A DNA stretch of 64,000 nt from the NCBI RefSeq assembly GCF_902143515.1, contig NZ_CABFVD010000002.1, positions 41,087-105,086 of the forward strand, read 5' to 3'. Below, one piece after another: positions 18,221-27,162 of this stretch. Position 1 is the stretch's first letter; each line of letters begins with the position of its first letter. Source of the stretch: Hathewaya massiliensis (GTDB lineage Bacteria; Bacillota; Clostridia; Clostridiales; Clostridiaceae). Both the position numbers and the translations under genes were made by a program. The notes under the pieces are model-generated. The model did not search any database, had not been told where the DNA came from, and was given only the letters and a program-made list of their open reading frames with translations.

Positions 18221-18248
18221 TTGACATTTAAACTCAATATGGTATTAT
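18221..18248 (+). promoter_or_regulatory. Sigma-A promoter of the MarR-type gene
   Basis: TTGACA (18221-18226), 16-base spacer, TATTAT (18243-18248). Inverted sequences ATACCCCTA (18208-18216) and TAGGGGTAT (18292-18300) lie on either side; the second includes the ribosome site of the gene. Confidence 0.6.
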
Positions 18249-18305
18249 AGATATAAATTCAATCGTATAAGATTAAAATTACAAAAGTTTTTAGGGGTAT
18301 TTTAT

Positions 18306-18743
18306 ATGGACACTTTAAAGTTAAAGAATCAAATTTGTTTTCCATTATATATTGCATCAAAGGAAATTATAAAAAAATATAAACCATATTTAGATCCCTT
18401 GGATTTAACTTATACCCAATACATTGTGATGCTAGTATTATGGGAAGAAAAAGAGATTCTTATGAAAGATTTATGTAAAAAATTATATTTAGACTCCAAT
18501 ACATTAACTCCTGTTATAAATAAATTAATTTGTAAAGGATATGCTCTAAAAGAGAAAAGTGTTGAAGATGAACGGGTTATGTTAATCTCACTTACAGATA
18601 AGGGAATATTATTAAAAAAAGAAGCAGAACATATTCCAGAATGTATATTTAATTTAACAGATATGAATTATGAGGAAGCGAAAGCTCTATATGATGCATT
18701 ATATTTGGTGATTGGACGTCTAACGAAAGGTGATGAAGAGTAA
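18306..18743 (+). CDS. MarR-family regulator, OhrR-like
   Basis: A winged-helix protein of 145 residues. The N-terminus [15 protein letters not shown] holds a cysteine in the position used by OhrR for peroxide sensing, followed by [23 protein letters not shown], the wHTH ([20 protein letters not shown]), and wing [10 protein letters not shown]. It overlaps the peroxidase gene by one base (TAATG), so it very likely controls that gene and itself in response to organic peroxide. Function is inferred from family and context. Confidence 0.85.
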   Translation: MDTLKLKNQICFPLYIASKEIIKKYKPYLDPLDLTYTQYIVMLVLWEEKEILMKDLCKKLYLDSNTLTPVINKLICKGYALKEKSVEDERVMLISLTDKGILLKKEAEHIPECIFNLTDMNYEEAKALYDALYLVIGRLTKGDEE

Positions 18744-19222
18744 TGTCAATTTATGATTACAAAGTTAAAGGAATTTTTGGAGATGAAATCAGCATGTCCG
18801 ATTATGCTGGTAAAGTAATGTTAATTGTTAATACAGCTAGTAAATGTGGCTTCACACCACAGTTTGAAGGCTTAGAAAAGTTATATAAAGATCATGATAA
18901 AGAAGGCCTTGTAGTTCTAGGTTTCCCTTGCAACCAATTTAAAGAGCAAGACCCTGGTAGCAATAACGCAATACAAAATTTTTGTAGTTTAAATTATGGA
19001 GTAACTTTCCCTATGTTTTCTAAAATAGATGTAAACGGTAAAAATGAAGATCCGCTATACACTTTCTTAAAAAAAGAAAAAGGTGGACTTATGGGAAGTA
19101 AAATTAAATGGAACTTTACAAAGTTTTTAGTAGATAGACAAGGGAATGTAGTTAAAAGATATTCACCTACAACAAAGCCAGAAGCTATCGAGGAAGATAT
19201 TGTTGAATTATTAAAGAAATAA
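18743..19222 (+). CDS. Glutathione peroxidase-family peroxidase
   Basis: A thioredoxin-fold protein of 159 residues. The active-site motif [12 protein letters not shown] has a plain Cys rather than selenocysteine, and the family landmarks [15 protein letters not shown] and [12 protein letters not shown] supply the Gln and Trp/Asn of the catalytic tetrad. In bacteria these enzymes usually run on thioredoxin. The start overlaps the stop of the OhrR-like gene, so both form a peroxide-response pair. A palindrome (19269-19312) follows the stop. Confidence 0.93.
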   Translation: MSIYDYKVKGIFGDEISMSDYAGKVMLIVNTASKCGFTPQFEGLEKLYKDHDKEGLVVLGFPCNQFKEQDPGSNNAIQNFCSLNYGVTFPMFSKIDVNGKNEDPLYTFLKKEKGGLMGSKIKWNFTKFLVDRQGNVVKRYSPTTKPEAIEEDIVELLKK

Positions 19223-19268
19223 GTTATCTAAGAAATATAAGAAAAAAAGTTTATTTTGAATAAAAAAG

Positions 19269-19312
19269 TTCTAGGCTTTAGTAGGAGTTTTTACTCTTAC
19301 TAAAGCCTAGAA
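19269..19312. terminator. 44-nt palindrome, copy 5, acting as terminator
   Basis: TTCTAGGCTTTAGTAGGAGT and ACTCTTACTAAAGCCTAGAA pair over 20 bp with one G-T pair and a TTTT loop. It follows the peroxidase gene by 46 bases. Confidence 0.75.
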
Positions 19313-19325
19313 ATACTTATCCTAT

Positions 19326-19424
19326 GGGACTGTCGCATTAAGAATAAATACTACAATATATTGTGCTAATTTTAAATTTGCAAATCAATATATTATACGT
19401 AAATTTATTAGTGGAACAGCCACA
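19326..19424. mobile_element. Possible MITE-like relic with imperfect inverted ends
   Basis: The left end reads GGGACTGTCGCATTAAG. The right end, read on the minus strand, begins TGTGGCTGTTCCACTAA. They share GG(A)CTGT..CA.TAA. The sequence GAGGCTGTTGCATTAAGAA at 20886-20904 matches the left end again. No transposase is encoded between them. Confidence 0.35.
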
Positions 19425-19534
19425 TATTGAACTCAATTTACTAATAGGGTTCATTTTTTTTATCCTTTATAAAATATTTTTATATAGGATAAGAATTATT
19501 TTAATATCAGAAGTAATAATTTCATTGTAAATAA

Positions 19535-19543
19535 TGTTATAAT
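19535..19543 (+). promoter_or_regulatory. Extended -10 promoter TGTTATAAT
   Basis: TG-N-TATAAT with TATAAT at 19538-19543, preceded by TATCAGAAGTAATA, a string also found before the promoter at 46946. It lies about 75 bases before the gene starting at 19619. Confidence 0.6.
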
Positions 19544-19618
19544 TAACATATAATAAATTAAACTGTGAAGAGTTACTAAATAATTAAAAGTAAAATGCAT
19601 TTAGGGGGAAGGGCGAGG

Positions 19619-20062
19619 ATGAATAAAAGAAAAAGTATTGTAATTATCATAGTTATATCATTAATTCTTATACTAGCATATTTTTTATATCCTAAGACAG
19701 GCTCTTTTGACGATTTGATATTAAGCAAATATACTAAAGATAATTTTACAAATATTATGTTTCAAAGTTCAAGTCATAATGAAGATAGAACTATTAAGGA
19801 TAAGAAGAAAATAAATGAATTTTTAACCTACATGTCTCAATTAAATTTGAAAGAATATAAAAAAGATATACCTGAGGAAAATAAAGAAACTTACTATATT
19901 AATATTTATGGAAAGGATAACAATGGCATGTCCATTGCTGTAAATCATAAGAATTATATTAGCATATATGAGAGCTTCAATAATAAAAGAACCAAAATAA
20001 AAACATATAAAATTACAAACAAGGATATTGATATGGAATATATAAAAAAGGTGTTAAATTAA
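19619..20062 (+). CDS. Small membrane-anchored protein, unknown
   Basis: A 147-residue protein with one N-terminal hydrophobic helix (SIVIIIVISLILILAYFLY) and a polar extracellular domain containing short repeated Lys/Asp motifs. The pattern (KDKKKINEFLTYMSQLNLKEY) recalls small DUF5301-like lipoprotein-type domains, but I am not certain. ATG 19619 is chosen over 19595 because AGGGGGAAGGGCGAGG leads directly to it. Confidence 0.55.
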   Translation: MNKRKSIVIIIVISLILILAYFLYPKTGSFDDLILSKYTKDNFTNIMFQSSSHNEDRTIKDKKKINEFLTYMSQLNLKEYKKDIPEENKETYYINIYGKDNNGMSIAVNHKNYISIYESFNNKRTKIKTYKITNKDIDMEYIKKVLN

Positions 20063-20137
20063 GTGTAGAAAAGCTATTTAAAAAGTTGGATTTAATAGAG
20101 TTTCAGAAAATATTGTTGAACTAAGCAAGGGGATAGT

Positions 20138-20757
20138 ATGAAAATGAAAAATAAAGAATCTAAGGAAAAGATGAATTTAAGCCCTATTCAAAAAAAACGT
20201 TTAGAAGAATTTACTAGGGTTCGTGAGGAACTGCTTGAACAAGGATATAAAGAAAAAAAATTAAATGTAAGCGCTTTAAAAGCAAATATTATGGTATTGG
20301 TAAGTGCGGCACCAATTTCATTAATTTGTTGGTTATTGTTTCTGGGGATTCACAAATCCTATGGTCCATTAAATACGGAATTTTGGTTAATTGTATTTCT
20401 AGGAGCTATACCTCATGAATTAATTCATGGATTTACATGGGGGATTTTTGTGAAAAAAAGTGGAAGGCTATAGGGTTTGGAGTAGATTGGTCAACATTTT
20501 CACCTTATTGTTGTTGTAATGAAGGGCTTAAATTTAAAGAATATGTTGCAGGTTGTGCCATGCCAACTATTATTTTAGGGGTATTACCGTATATTATTGG
20601 ATTAATATCAGGAAGTTATTTTTTAGCTATATTTGGGATATTCCACATTTTAGCTGGAGGCGGAGATCTATATATTTTATGGTTGATTCGTAAGGAAAAG
20701 AATGCAGTATTAGTTGATCATCCTTACTTAGTAGGATGTGTTGCTTTTGAAAGATGA
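20138..20757 (+). pseudogene. DUF3267 membrane metalloprotease-like gene, frameshifted
   Basis: The first frame (20138-20473) carries two hydrophobic helices and the zinc motif PHELIHGFTW (HExxH), then shifts after FVKK at GTGAAAAAAAG and stops. The second frame picks up at KKWKAIGFGVDW and runs to 20757 with ECVA-like core and three more helices. Adding one A to the A7 run at 20453-20459 restores one protein of about 206 residues (FVKKKWKAIGFG). DUF3267 proteins are putative zinc metallopeptidases of unknown target. The shift may be real, phase-variable or a sequencing error in the homopolymer. Confidence 0.8.
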
Positions 20758-20852
20758 GTTGCACTTTAAAGAAAGCAGATCTAGGCATGATTCCAATAAA
20801 TGAGATAGTTAATATTCAGGCTTTAATGGTTAAAGAAATTAATAGAGTTCTA

Positions 20853-20904
20853 AGCCTCAGAGAAACCCTTTAGCTTGCTTCTTATGAGGCTGTTGCATTA
20901 AGAA
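20853..20904. other. Inverted repeat plus IS-like end
   Basis: AGCCTCA (20853-20859) and TGAGGCT (20885-20891) are complementary around a 25-base loop. The right arm continues as GTTGCATTAAGAA, matching the end of the relic at 19326. Confidence 0.35.
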
Positions 20905-20936
20905 ATTTAATAGTTTAAAATTTGGGGGCTAGTTAC

Positions 20937-21458
20937 ATGGAGAAAGGAAAATTTCTTATTAAAATATTAGATCTATATTGGTTAAATGGTGAAAAAGATG
21001 ATCCAGATGATTTATGTCTTCATGGTGATGTATCTGTAAAAATAGGAGAAGAAGTAGTTGCAGATAGTTATTCCTGCACAGTAAGTTCTACTGCAATATA
21101 TTTATTAAAATCAATTGAAGAAGATCATATATTAGAAGAAAGTTCGAATCAGATGTTACCTTGCTGTGGTTTTTTTGTTATCCCACATGATACTGAGGAT
21201 ACCGTTGAAATATGTGGGTGTCCTAATGGAATAGATTGGTCAGTGCTACATAGGAATGGAAAGGTGAAATTAATTACAGAAAAAGGTCATGAGGTAGAAA
21301 TAGAACTTAATGCATATAAAAAGGTAGTTTTTGATTTTGTAGATGAAATTAAAAGTTTCTATGATAAATGCTCACCCAAGAATATACCAACAGAGGAATT
21401 TGATTATAATGGATATATTAAATTTTGGAAAGAATGGAGTGGTAGAAGAAGCAGGTAA
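20937..21458 (+). CDS. Uncharacterised soluble protein, 173 aa
   Basis: A sequence type common in Firmicutes: DLYWLNGEKDDPDDLCLHGDVSVKIG, TVSSTAIYLLKSIEEDH, NQMLPCCGFF, GCPNGIDWSVLH, then FVDEIKSFYDKCSPK and a C-terminal WKEW. I know of no proven function. The compact acidic fold and context next to a YobI-like gene would fit an immunity-type protein, but that is a guess. GGGGG upstream of ATG 20937 sets the start. Confidence 0.65.
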   Translation: MEKGKFLIKILDLYWLNGEKDDPDDLCLHGDVSVKIGEEVVADSYSCTVSSTAIYLLKSIEEDHILEESSNQMLPCCGFFVIPHDTEDTVEICGCPNGIDWSVLHRNGKVKLITEKGHEVEIELNAYKKVVFDFVDEIKSFYDKCSPKNIPTEEFDYNGYIKFWKEWSGRRSR

Positions 21459-22462
21459 ATTAAAACAAAAATTCATGTTTTTATTTACACTTAAAATGAA
21501 TTAAATACAGTTTATTGGAATTTTAAGTTAATAATATCAGGGGATGATTGGTTATAATGGGATTAAGAAAGCTTTTATATAATACTAAATTTAAAAATTT
21601 TGCACATAAGAAATTGGTTAGTTTAATACAAAAAGTTAATATTATGGACTACAAATTAATAAAAGATACTAAAATCAATGATGATGAAAAACAACATACC
21701 TACAATTATGAAGATTTAACACCTAGAGTAGAATGTGATAAAAATAAAAGTTATTGTGAAACACTTCAATGGGCTTTACAAAATAACAATATAAAAAACA
21801 TTGCTTTAACTGGTGTTTACGGATCAGGGAAAAGTTCGATATTGAGGACATTTGAAGCACTACATAAGGAATATAAATATTTAAATATATCCTTAGCTGA
21901 TTTTAAGAATGATGTAAAAGATAATTCACAAGAAAATGGTGATGAATGCATTGAAAAACAAATATTACAGCAAATTTTTTATAAAGTTAAATATAAAGAT
22001 ATACCTTATTCAAGATTTAAGAGAATTAATAATATAAAAACATTCCCTATATTAATTAGGGTATTTATTATTTCAATTACTATAGTAATAACAGCTATAT
22101 TTTTAAATCCAAATTTAATAAATACTGTTTCTAATAAAATACTATTTGTAAGTCAAAAATTAAAAATATCAAAAATTTATGTGTGTGGTTTACTATTATT
22201 TAGTGTAGTATTTTATATATGTTTATTAACTATGTTAGTTAAATACTTAGCTAAGAGTTTGGATATAAGTAAGTTTAAAGTAAAAATAAAAAATACAGAA
22301 GCAGAATTTCAGGAGTCACAAGAATCTGTATTTAATAAGTATATAGATGAAATTATATATTTTTTTGAAGTAACTAAACATAATGTTGTTATTTTTGAGG
22401 ATTTGGATAGGTTTAACAACTTAGAAATTTTCTCTAAGTTAAGGCAACTCAATTTATTAATT

Positions 22463-23934
22463 GAGCAAATTTCATAATTTTTAATTGTTGATACAGCTAA
22501 ATTTTTCTCAACACAAAAAGGAGATTCACCCCCAAATGTTGAATATATTAAGTACGACCAAAATAACCAACGAAAGGAGTGAACCTCACTTATGTATATT
22601 CAACAACAATGTTTATTATCCTTTGAGGAAATTATAAAATATCAACCAAAAACAAAATTAGAGATGATTCTTGCTCAATTAAATTTTACTAATATCTTAA
22701 ATTTTTTATCTTCTAAAAGCGCTGTGCGCGGCCCGAAAGGGTGGGATTCTTTAACTTTGTTATATTCATTAATTGCAATGCAATTAGAGCAAATTAAAAC
22801 AATAAAAAAATTAGTCGATAGACTTGAAACAGATCCTGTTTTTAGATATACCTGCGGTATTAATGTTTTGGATCGTGCACCTTCTGCTTCAACATTTAGC
22901 AGATTTTTAGATAAAATTTCTAGCTCTAATGAGCTTGAAAGAGACTTTGAATCTCTTATATTGAAAGCAAAGGAATTAAATATTATTGAAGGTACAAATA
23001 TTGCCATAGATTCTACTAAGTTAAATGCTTATGAAAAATCCAAACCATCATCTAAACTTAAAAAGGATGGAGTCTCTCCTAACTGGGGAGCTAAAAATGA
23101 TACAGATGGCAATAAAATAAAGTGGTTTGGATTTAAATTACACATACTTGCTGACTGCAAAAGTGAATTGCCATTAAGTATATTACTTAGCCCTGCTAGT
23201 TATAATGATGGAGATATGGCTTTACCACTAATAGCTAAATTCAAAAATACCTATGGTTCAACATTTAAATCAGTAAATTACATTATGGATTCAGGCTATG
23301 ATTATAAAAAAGTCTATGATTACATCACTCATATTATTAAAGCTCAACCTATAATAGCATTAAATACTAGAGGAGCATATGCTCCTCCAGAAGGCATGAA
23401 TGAAAATTTTCATCCAATATGTTCTCTTGGATATCCATTAACATATTGGGGAAAGGACGGAAACTATTTAAAGTTTAGATGTCCTCATGCAGTTAGTAAA
23501 GTAAACTGTCCGTACGGGATGAGTTGGTGTAGTAATTCTAACTATGGTTTATGCCATAAAGTAAATTATAAAAAAAATAACAGATTTTATAGTTATCCTT
23601 TAAGAGATTCAAAGGAATGGCAATATCTGTACAATAAAAGAAGCTCTGTTGAGAGATGTAACTCTCTCTTAAAGGAATATCTGAGTACTGATAATATCCG
23701 TTCCGCAGGAATACGTAAGGCTAAAATATTTGCTTTATTAAATTGTATTACATTAGTAGCAGGTACTATTGCAGTCAATCAGCCTCACGACTTAAAGAAA
23801 GTAGCATAAAATAACTTTCAAAAAATAATAAGTTATCCACAGGCACGGTAGTGCTTAGCTTTGCTATTATCTTTTTTAGTGTTTTTAGTAACTCATTTTC
23901 ACAAATATTAAAAATCTAATTGTGCAATTTGCTC
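22463..23934 (+). mobile_element. IS1182/IS5-like insertion sequence, 1472 bp
   Basis: Terminal inverted repeats start GAGCAAATT at the left and end AATTTGCTC at the right, with further similarity inward (TCATAATT versus GCACAATT). AATT flanks both sides (22459-22462 and 23935-23938) as a 4-bp target duplication. The restored target TTATTAATTAATAA is itself a perfect palindrome. One transposase gene fills the element. Confidence 0.85.
22592..23809 (+). CDS. DDE transposase with DUF772-like N-terminus
   Basis: A full-length protein of 405 residues. The N-terminal DUF772-type region (FRYTCGINVLDRAPSASTFS) precedes a DDE core: first Asp in NIAIDSTKLNAYE, second in VNYIMDSGYDYKK, and Glu in KRSSVERCNSLLKEYL. 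A Cys/His cluster (FRCPHAVSKVNCPYG, CSNSNYGLCHK) lies before the last acid, as in IS1182/DDE_Tnp_1_6 transposases. The ribosome site AAAGGAGTG precedes ATG. The gene appears intact, so the element may be mobile. Confidence 0.9.
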   Translation: MYIQQQCLLSFEEIIKYQPKTKLEMILAQLNFTNILNFLSSKSAVRGPKGWDSLTLLYSLIAMQLEQIKTIKKLVDRLETDPVFRYTCGINVLDRAPSASTFSRFLDKISSSNELERDFESLILKAKELNIIEGTNIAIDSTKLNAYEKSKPSSKLKKDGVSPNWGAKNDTDGNKIKWFGFKLHILADCKSELPLSILLSPASYNDGDMALPLIAKFKNTYGSTFKSVNYIMDSGYDYKKVYDYITHIIKAQPIIALNTRGAYAPPEGMNENFHPICSLGYPLTYWGKDGNYLKFRCPHAVSKVNCPYGMSWCSNSNYGLCHKVNYKKNNRFYSYPLRDSKEWQYLYNKRSSVERCNSLLKEYLSTDNIRSAGIRKAKIFALLNCITLVAGTIAVNQPHDLKKVA

Positions 23935-26900
23935 AATTAATAATTGTGAACAAATATCTCAAAAAGTTGTTTTTATTTATGCTCTAAAGGATAGCATGTT
24001 TGGTAGTGAGCAAAAAGAGAATGAGAGCATGTTATATATGGATGACAAAATAAGTCATAAAAACAGAACTAAATTTTTTGATTTTATTATACCAGTGCTT
24101 CAAGTAGCTAATTCATCTAATACATGTGAAATCTTACTTAATAAATTTAAAAAAACTAATGAACTAAAAGGTATAAAAGAAGATTTGATAACTGATTTAA
24201 CTTATTTAATAAATGATATGAGGGTAATTAAAAATATATATAATGAATTCATAATATATAAAAATAACTTGGAGATAAATGAAAAATTGGATTTAAATGA
24301 AGAATCAAAAAAAAATAAAAAAGAAAACGAATCCAAACAAGAAGAGGGAGATAAAAAAAGTAGCAAAGAGGAAACTAAAAACAACAAAGATGAAAAAAAA
24401 TGGGATAGTGAATTTTATGAAAAGTTATTAGCTATAATTGTATATAAAAATTTATATCCAGTTGATTTTTCTAAATTGCAAAATGATGAGGGTATGGTAT
24501 ATGAAATCTTCAATAATAGGCATGAATTAATAAAAGAAAGTGTTGATAAGATTGAAAAAGAATGTGTTGAAATAAAAGAAAAAATAGATATAGCCAAAAA
24601 AGAACATTTACATGACCTAGAGGAGTTAAGGATAGTATATAACTATAAGCTTACGCAAAAACATGGTACAGGAAGTATGTATATACACTCTATTGGTTAT
24701 CATGTTGATATAAATAGGTTACTGGATGAACATAATTTAGAGCATATAAAAAAAGATATAGATGCATCATTACTACCAATTATAGAAGAATATGAAGGAA
24801 GAAAAAAGATACTAGATTTAAAAGAAGATACTATGAATGAGTTAATACATAAATTAAAAGAAAAGTTATACAAATTAAATAAGCAAAAAAGAATCATCAA
24901 TTCATTACCCTTGAAGGAAATTATTAATAACTATGAATTAGGGAAAACAAAAGACTATAAAATATTCAAAGAAGAATTATTAATGTTATTTATTAAAAAA
25001 GGATATATTGAAGAAGATTACTATGAGTATACTTCATATTTTTATGAAGGAACATTAACAACACAGGATAGAAATTTCTTGAAAAACATAGCTTTTGAAA
25101 AAACTACAGAACATAGTTATAAATTAGTTAAATATGAATCTGTATTAAAAAAATTAAAAGCTTATCAGTTTGAAAAAGAATATATTTTAAATTATGGCTT
25201 AGTTGATTATATTATAAAAAATAAAAATGGTGTATCTCAATATGAAGAATATTACAAAATATTAATAACGCAATTAACCAATGAAAGTGATAGCAGTTTC
25301 AATTTTATAAACCAATATATAGATATAACAGAATATAATGAAATTTTTATGAAAGATCTTTGTAAAAATTGGGATAATATGTGGATGTATATATGTGAAA
25401 AATCCGAAGCAGAATTAGATGATTATTTAAGAAAAATACTTAAGTTTGGAGATATAGATGATATTATTAAAATGAATAAAAATAATGTTTTAACAAATTA
25501 TATCTCAGATATGCCTGGATTTTTAAATCTAATTGAAGAGGATAATTATTTAGATAAGGTTAAGCAATTAATTATTAAATTAGATGTTAAGTTCAAGTAT
25601 ATAGATAAGCATAGTTACAAGGGTGAATTACTAGAATTTGTATATAATGAAGATAGATATGAAATTAATGAAAAAAACATTCAGCTATTTATTGAACAAT
25701 ACTCCAGTAATGTAAAGTTACTTGAAACCTTGGAAACATCAAATTATTCAACCATAAAAAGTAGTGAATGTAAGGAGTTAATTAAATATATAGACCAAAA
25801 TATTGATTGTTATGTTGAAGAAGTATTTTTAGTTTTAAAATCTAATACTAAAGAATCAGAAGAAATAATTGTTGAGTTGTTTAATAATGACGATATTTCA
25901 GATGAAAATAAATTGAAAATTTTAGAAAAGGAAAATATTAAAATTAAATCTATCGAAAAAATACCTAGGGATTTATGGAGTAAAGCTTTAAATCAGTCTA
26001 AATTTGAAGTTAATTGGAATAACATAATAAGTTATTATGAAAGTTTTGAAATAGATGAAACATTAATTAAGTTATTTAACAATGGAGGTATTTACAAAGA
26101 ATTAGGAAAGATTCAAGTAGAAGACTTTGAGGACGATACAGTTTATAATCTTGGAAAGAGCTTAATATTATGTGATGAAATAGAAGAAGTTTATTTTGAA
26201 GTATTAATAAAATTAATAGAATTTAAAGAAAGTAATATAAAAGAATTTATAAATGTATCTAAGGATAGAATGGAAATTTTAATAAATAACAAATGTATAT
26301 TATTAAATGTGAAAAATTATAATTTATTAAAGAAAAACTTATTAGATGCTCACATGTTGCTCTTAAAAAACAACTTTGAACAATATTTAGAAGATAAAGA
26401 AAGTTATAAAGTTGACTTAAATGATATACAATTATTATTAAAATTAAATCCTGTTATAGATGATCAGATAATTTGTTTAATTGAAAATATAGATATAGAG
26501 GATATTTCAATAGATGAAGAAGTATTAAAGGATATTAGTTCTTTTATAATGAATCATAAACATCTAGAAGAATTAGATAATAAACTAATTTCCATAGTTT
26601 CACAATATGAATTAGATAAAGAGTTAGATAAGAATTTATTAAAATATATAATGGAAATTAGTAATGCAACAGAAAATAAAGTTCAAATTTTAAGTAGTCA
26701 AGTGAAACATTTGAATTCAAATAAAATTTCTTTATTTCTTAAACAACTAGGACAACCATATGCTAATATAGTAAATAAAAAAACAAGGGTTACTATAGAA
26801 AATAGTGAAGTTAATAAGAATCTTGCCTGTGTTTTAAAAGATAATGAATACATAAAAAAGCTTGAAGAAGATGGAAATAATATTAGATTATATTTAAATA

Positions 26901-26960
26901 ATAGAAATAGTAATAAGTTTATAAGATAATATTAATATTTATTAATTTTTAAGAATTCAG

Positions 26961-26995
26961 AGGAGAAAAGATGAAAAATCTATTCTCCTTTTTCA
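26961..26995 (+). terminator. Terminator of the YobI-like gene
   Basis: AGGAGAAAAGAT and ATCTATTCTCCT pair with one mismatch around GAAAA, followed by TTTTCATT. Confidence 0.75.
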
Positions 26996-27061
26996 TTATG
27001 TAAAGTGCAAAAAAACTAAATAGGCGGTTATTTTGTGACTATTTTTCTTATATTAAATTAA

Positions 27062-27070
27062 TGTTATAAT
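27062..27070 (+). promoter_or_regulatory. Extended -10 promoter before hsdM
   Basis: TGTTATAAT with TATAAT at 27065-27070, 93 bases before the hsdM start codon. The same 9-mer precedes several other accessory genes in the window. Confidence 0.6.
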
Positions 27071-27162
27071 TATAAGTATTAACTAGTTATACAAGATTTA
27101 ATTGCAACTGTAGTTGCTTAATTTAATAAAGAATATAATTAAACGTAAGGGGAAATTATCTT

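Larger units (their letters stand above)
17982..18305. other. 324-base gap: terminator, degenerate repeat, promoter
   Basis: It contains the terminator at 17992, a degenerate direct repeat at 18083-18187, and a sigma-A promoter at 18221-18248 for the regulator gene. Confidence 0.6.
19223..19618. other. 396-base gap: palindrome, transposon-like relic, promoter
   Basis: Contains the palindrome at 19269, a possible MITE-like relic at 19326-19424 and an extended -10 promoter at 19535. No gene seen. Confidence 0.55.
21557..26929 (+). pseudogene. YobI-like P-loop ATPase gene split by an insertion sequence
   Basis: The left part (21557-22462) holds YNYEDLTPRVECDKNKSYCETLQWAL, Walker A TGVYGSGKSS, two transmembrane helices (about residues 155-225), and Walker B VVIFEDLDRF. 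The right part (23939-26929) continues in frame with NNCEQISQKVVFIYALKDSMF, then NRTKFFDFIIPVLQVANSSN and a long helical, Lys/Glu-rich body. Joining 22462 to 23939, which removes the insertion and one AATT, gives one open frame of about 1298 residues, the usual size of YobI-type ATPases. The function of the family is not established; it is often linked to defence or mobile regions. As it stands the left piece ends in LLIEQIS and the right piece could start only at ATG 23996 without a ribosome site. Confidence 0.85.

Noticed and set aside
27015..27030. AATAGGCGGTWATT shared between 8069 and 27019
   Set aside because: Only about 14 bases are shared with no common context; chance cannot be excluded.
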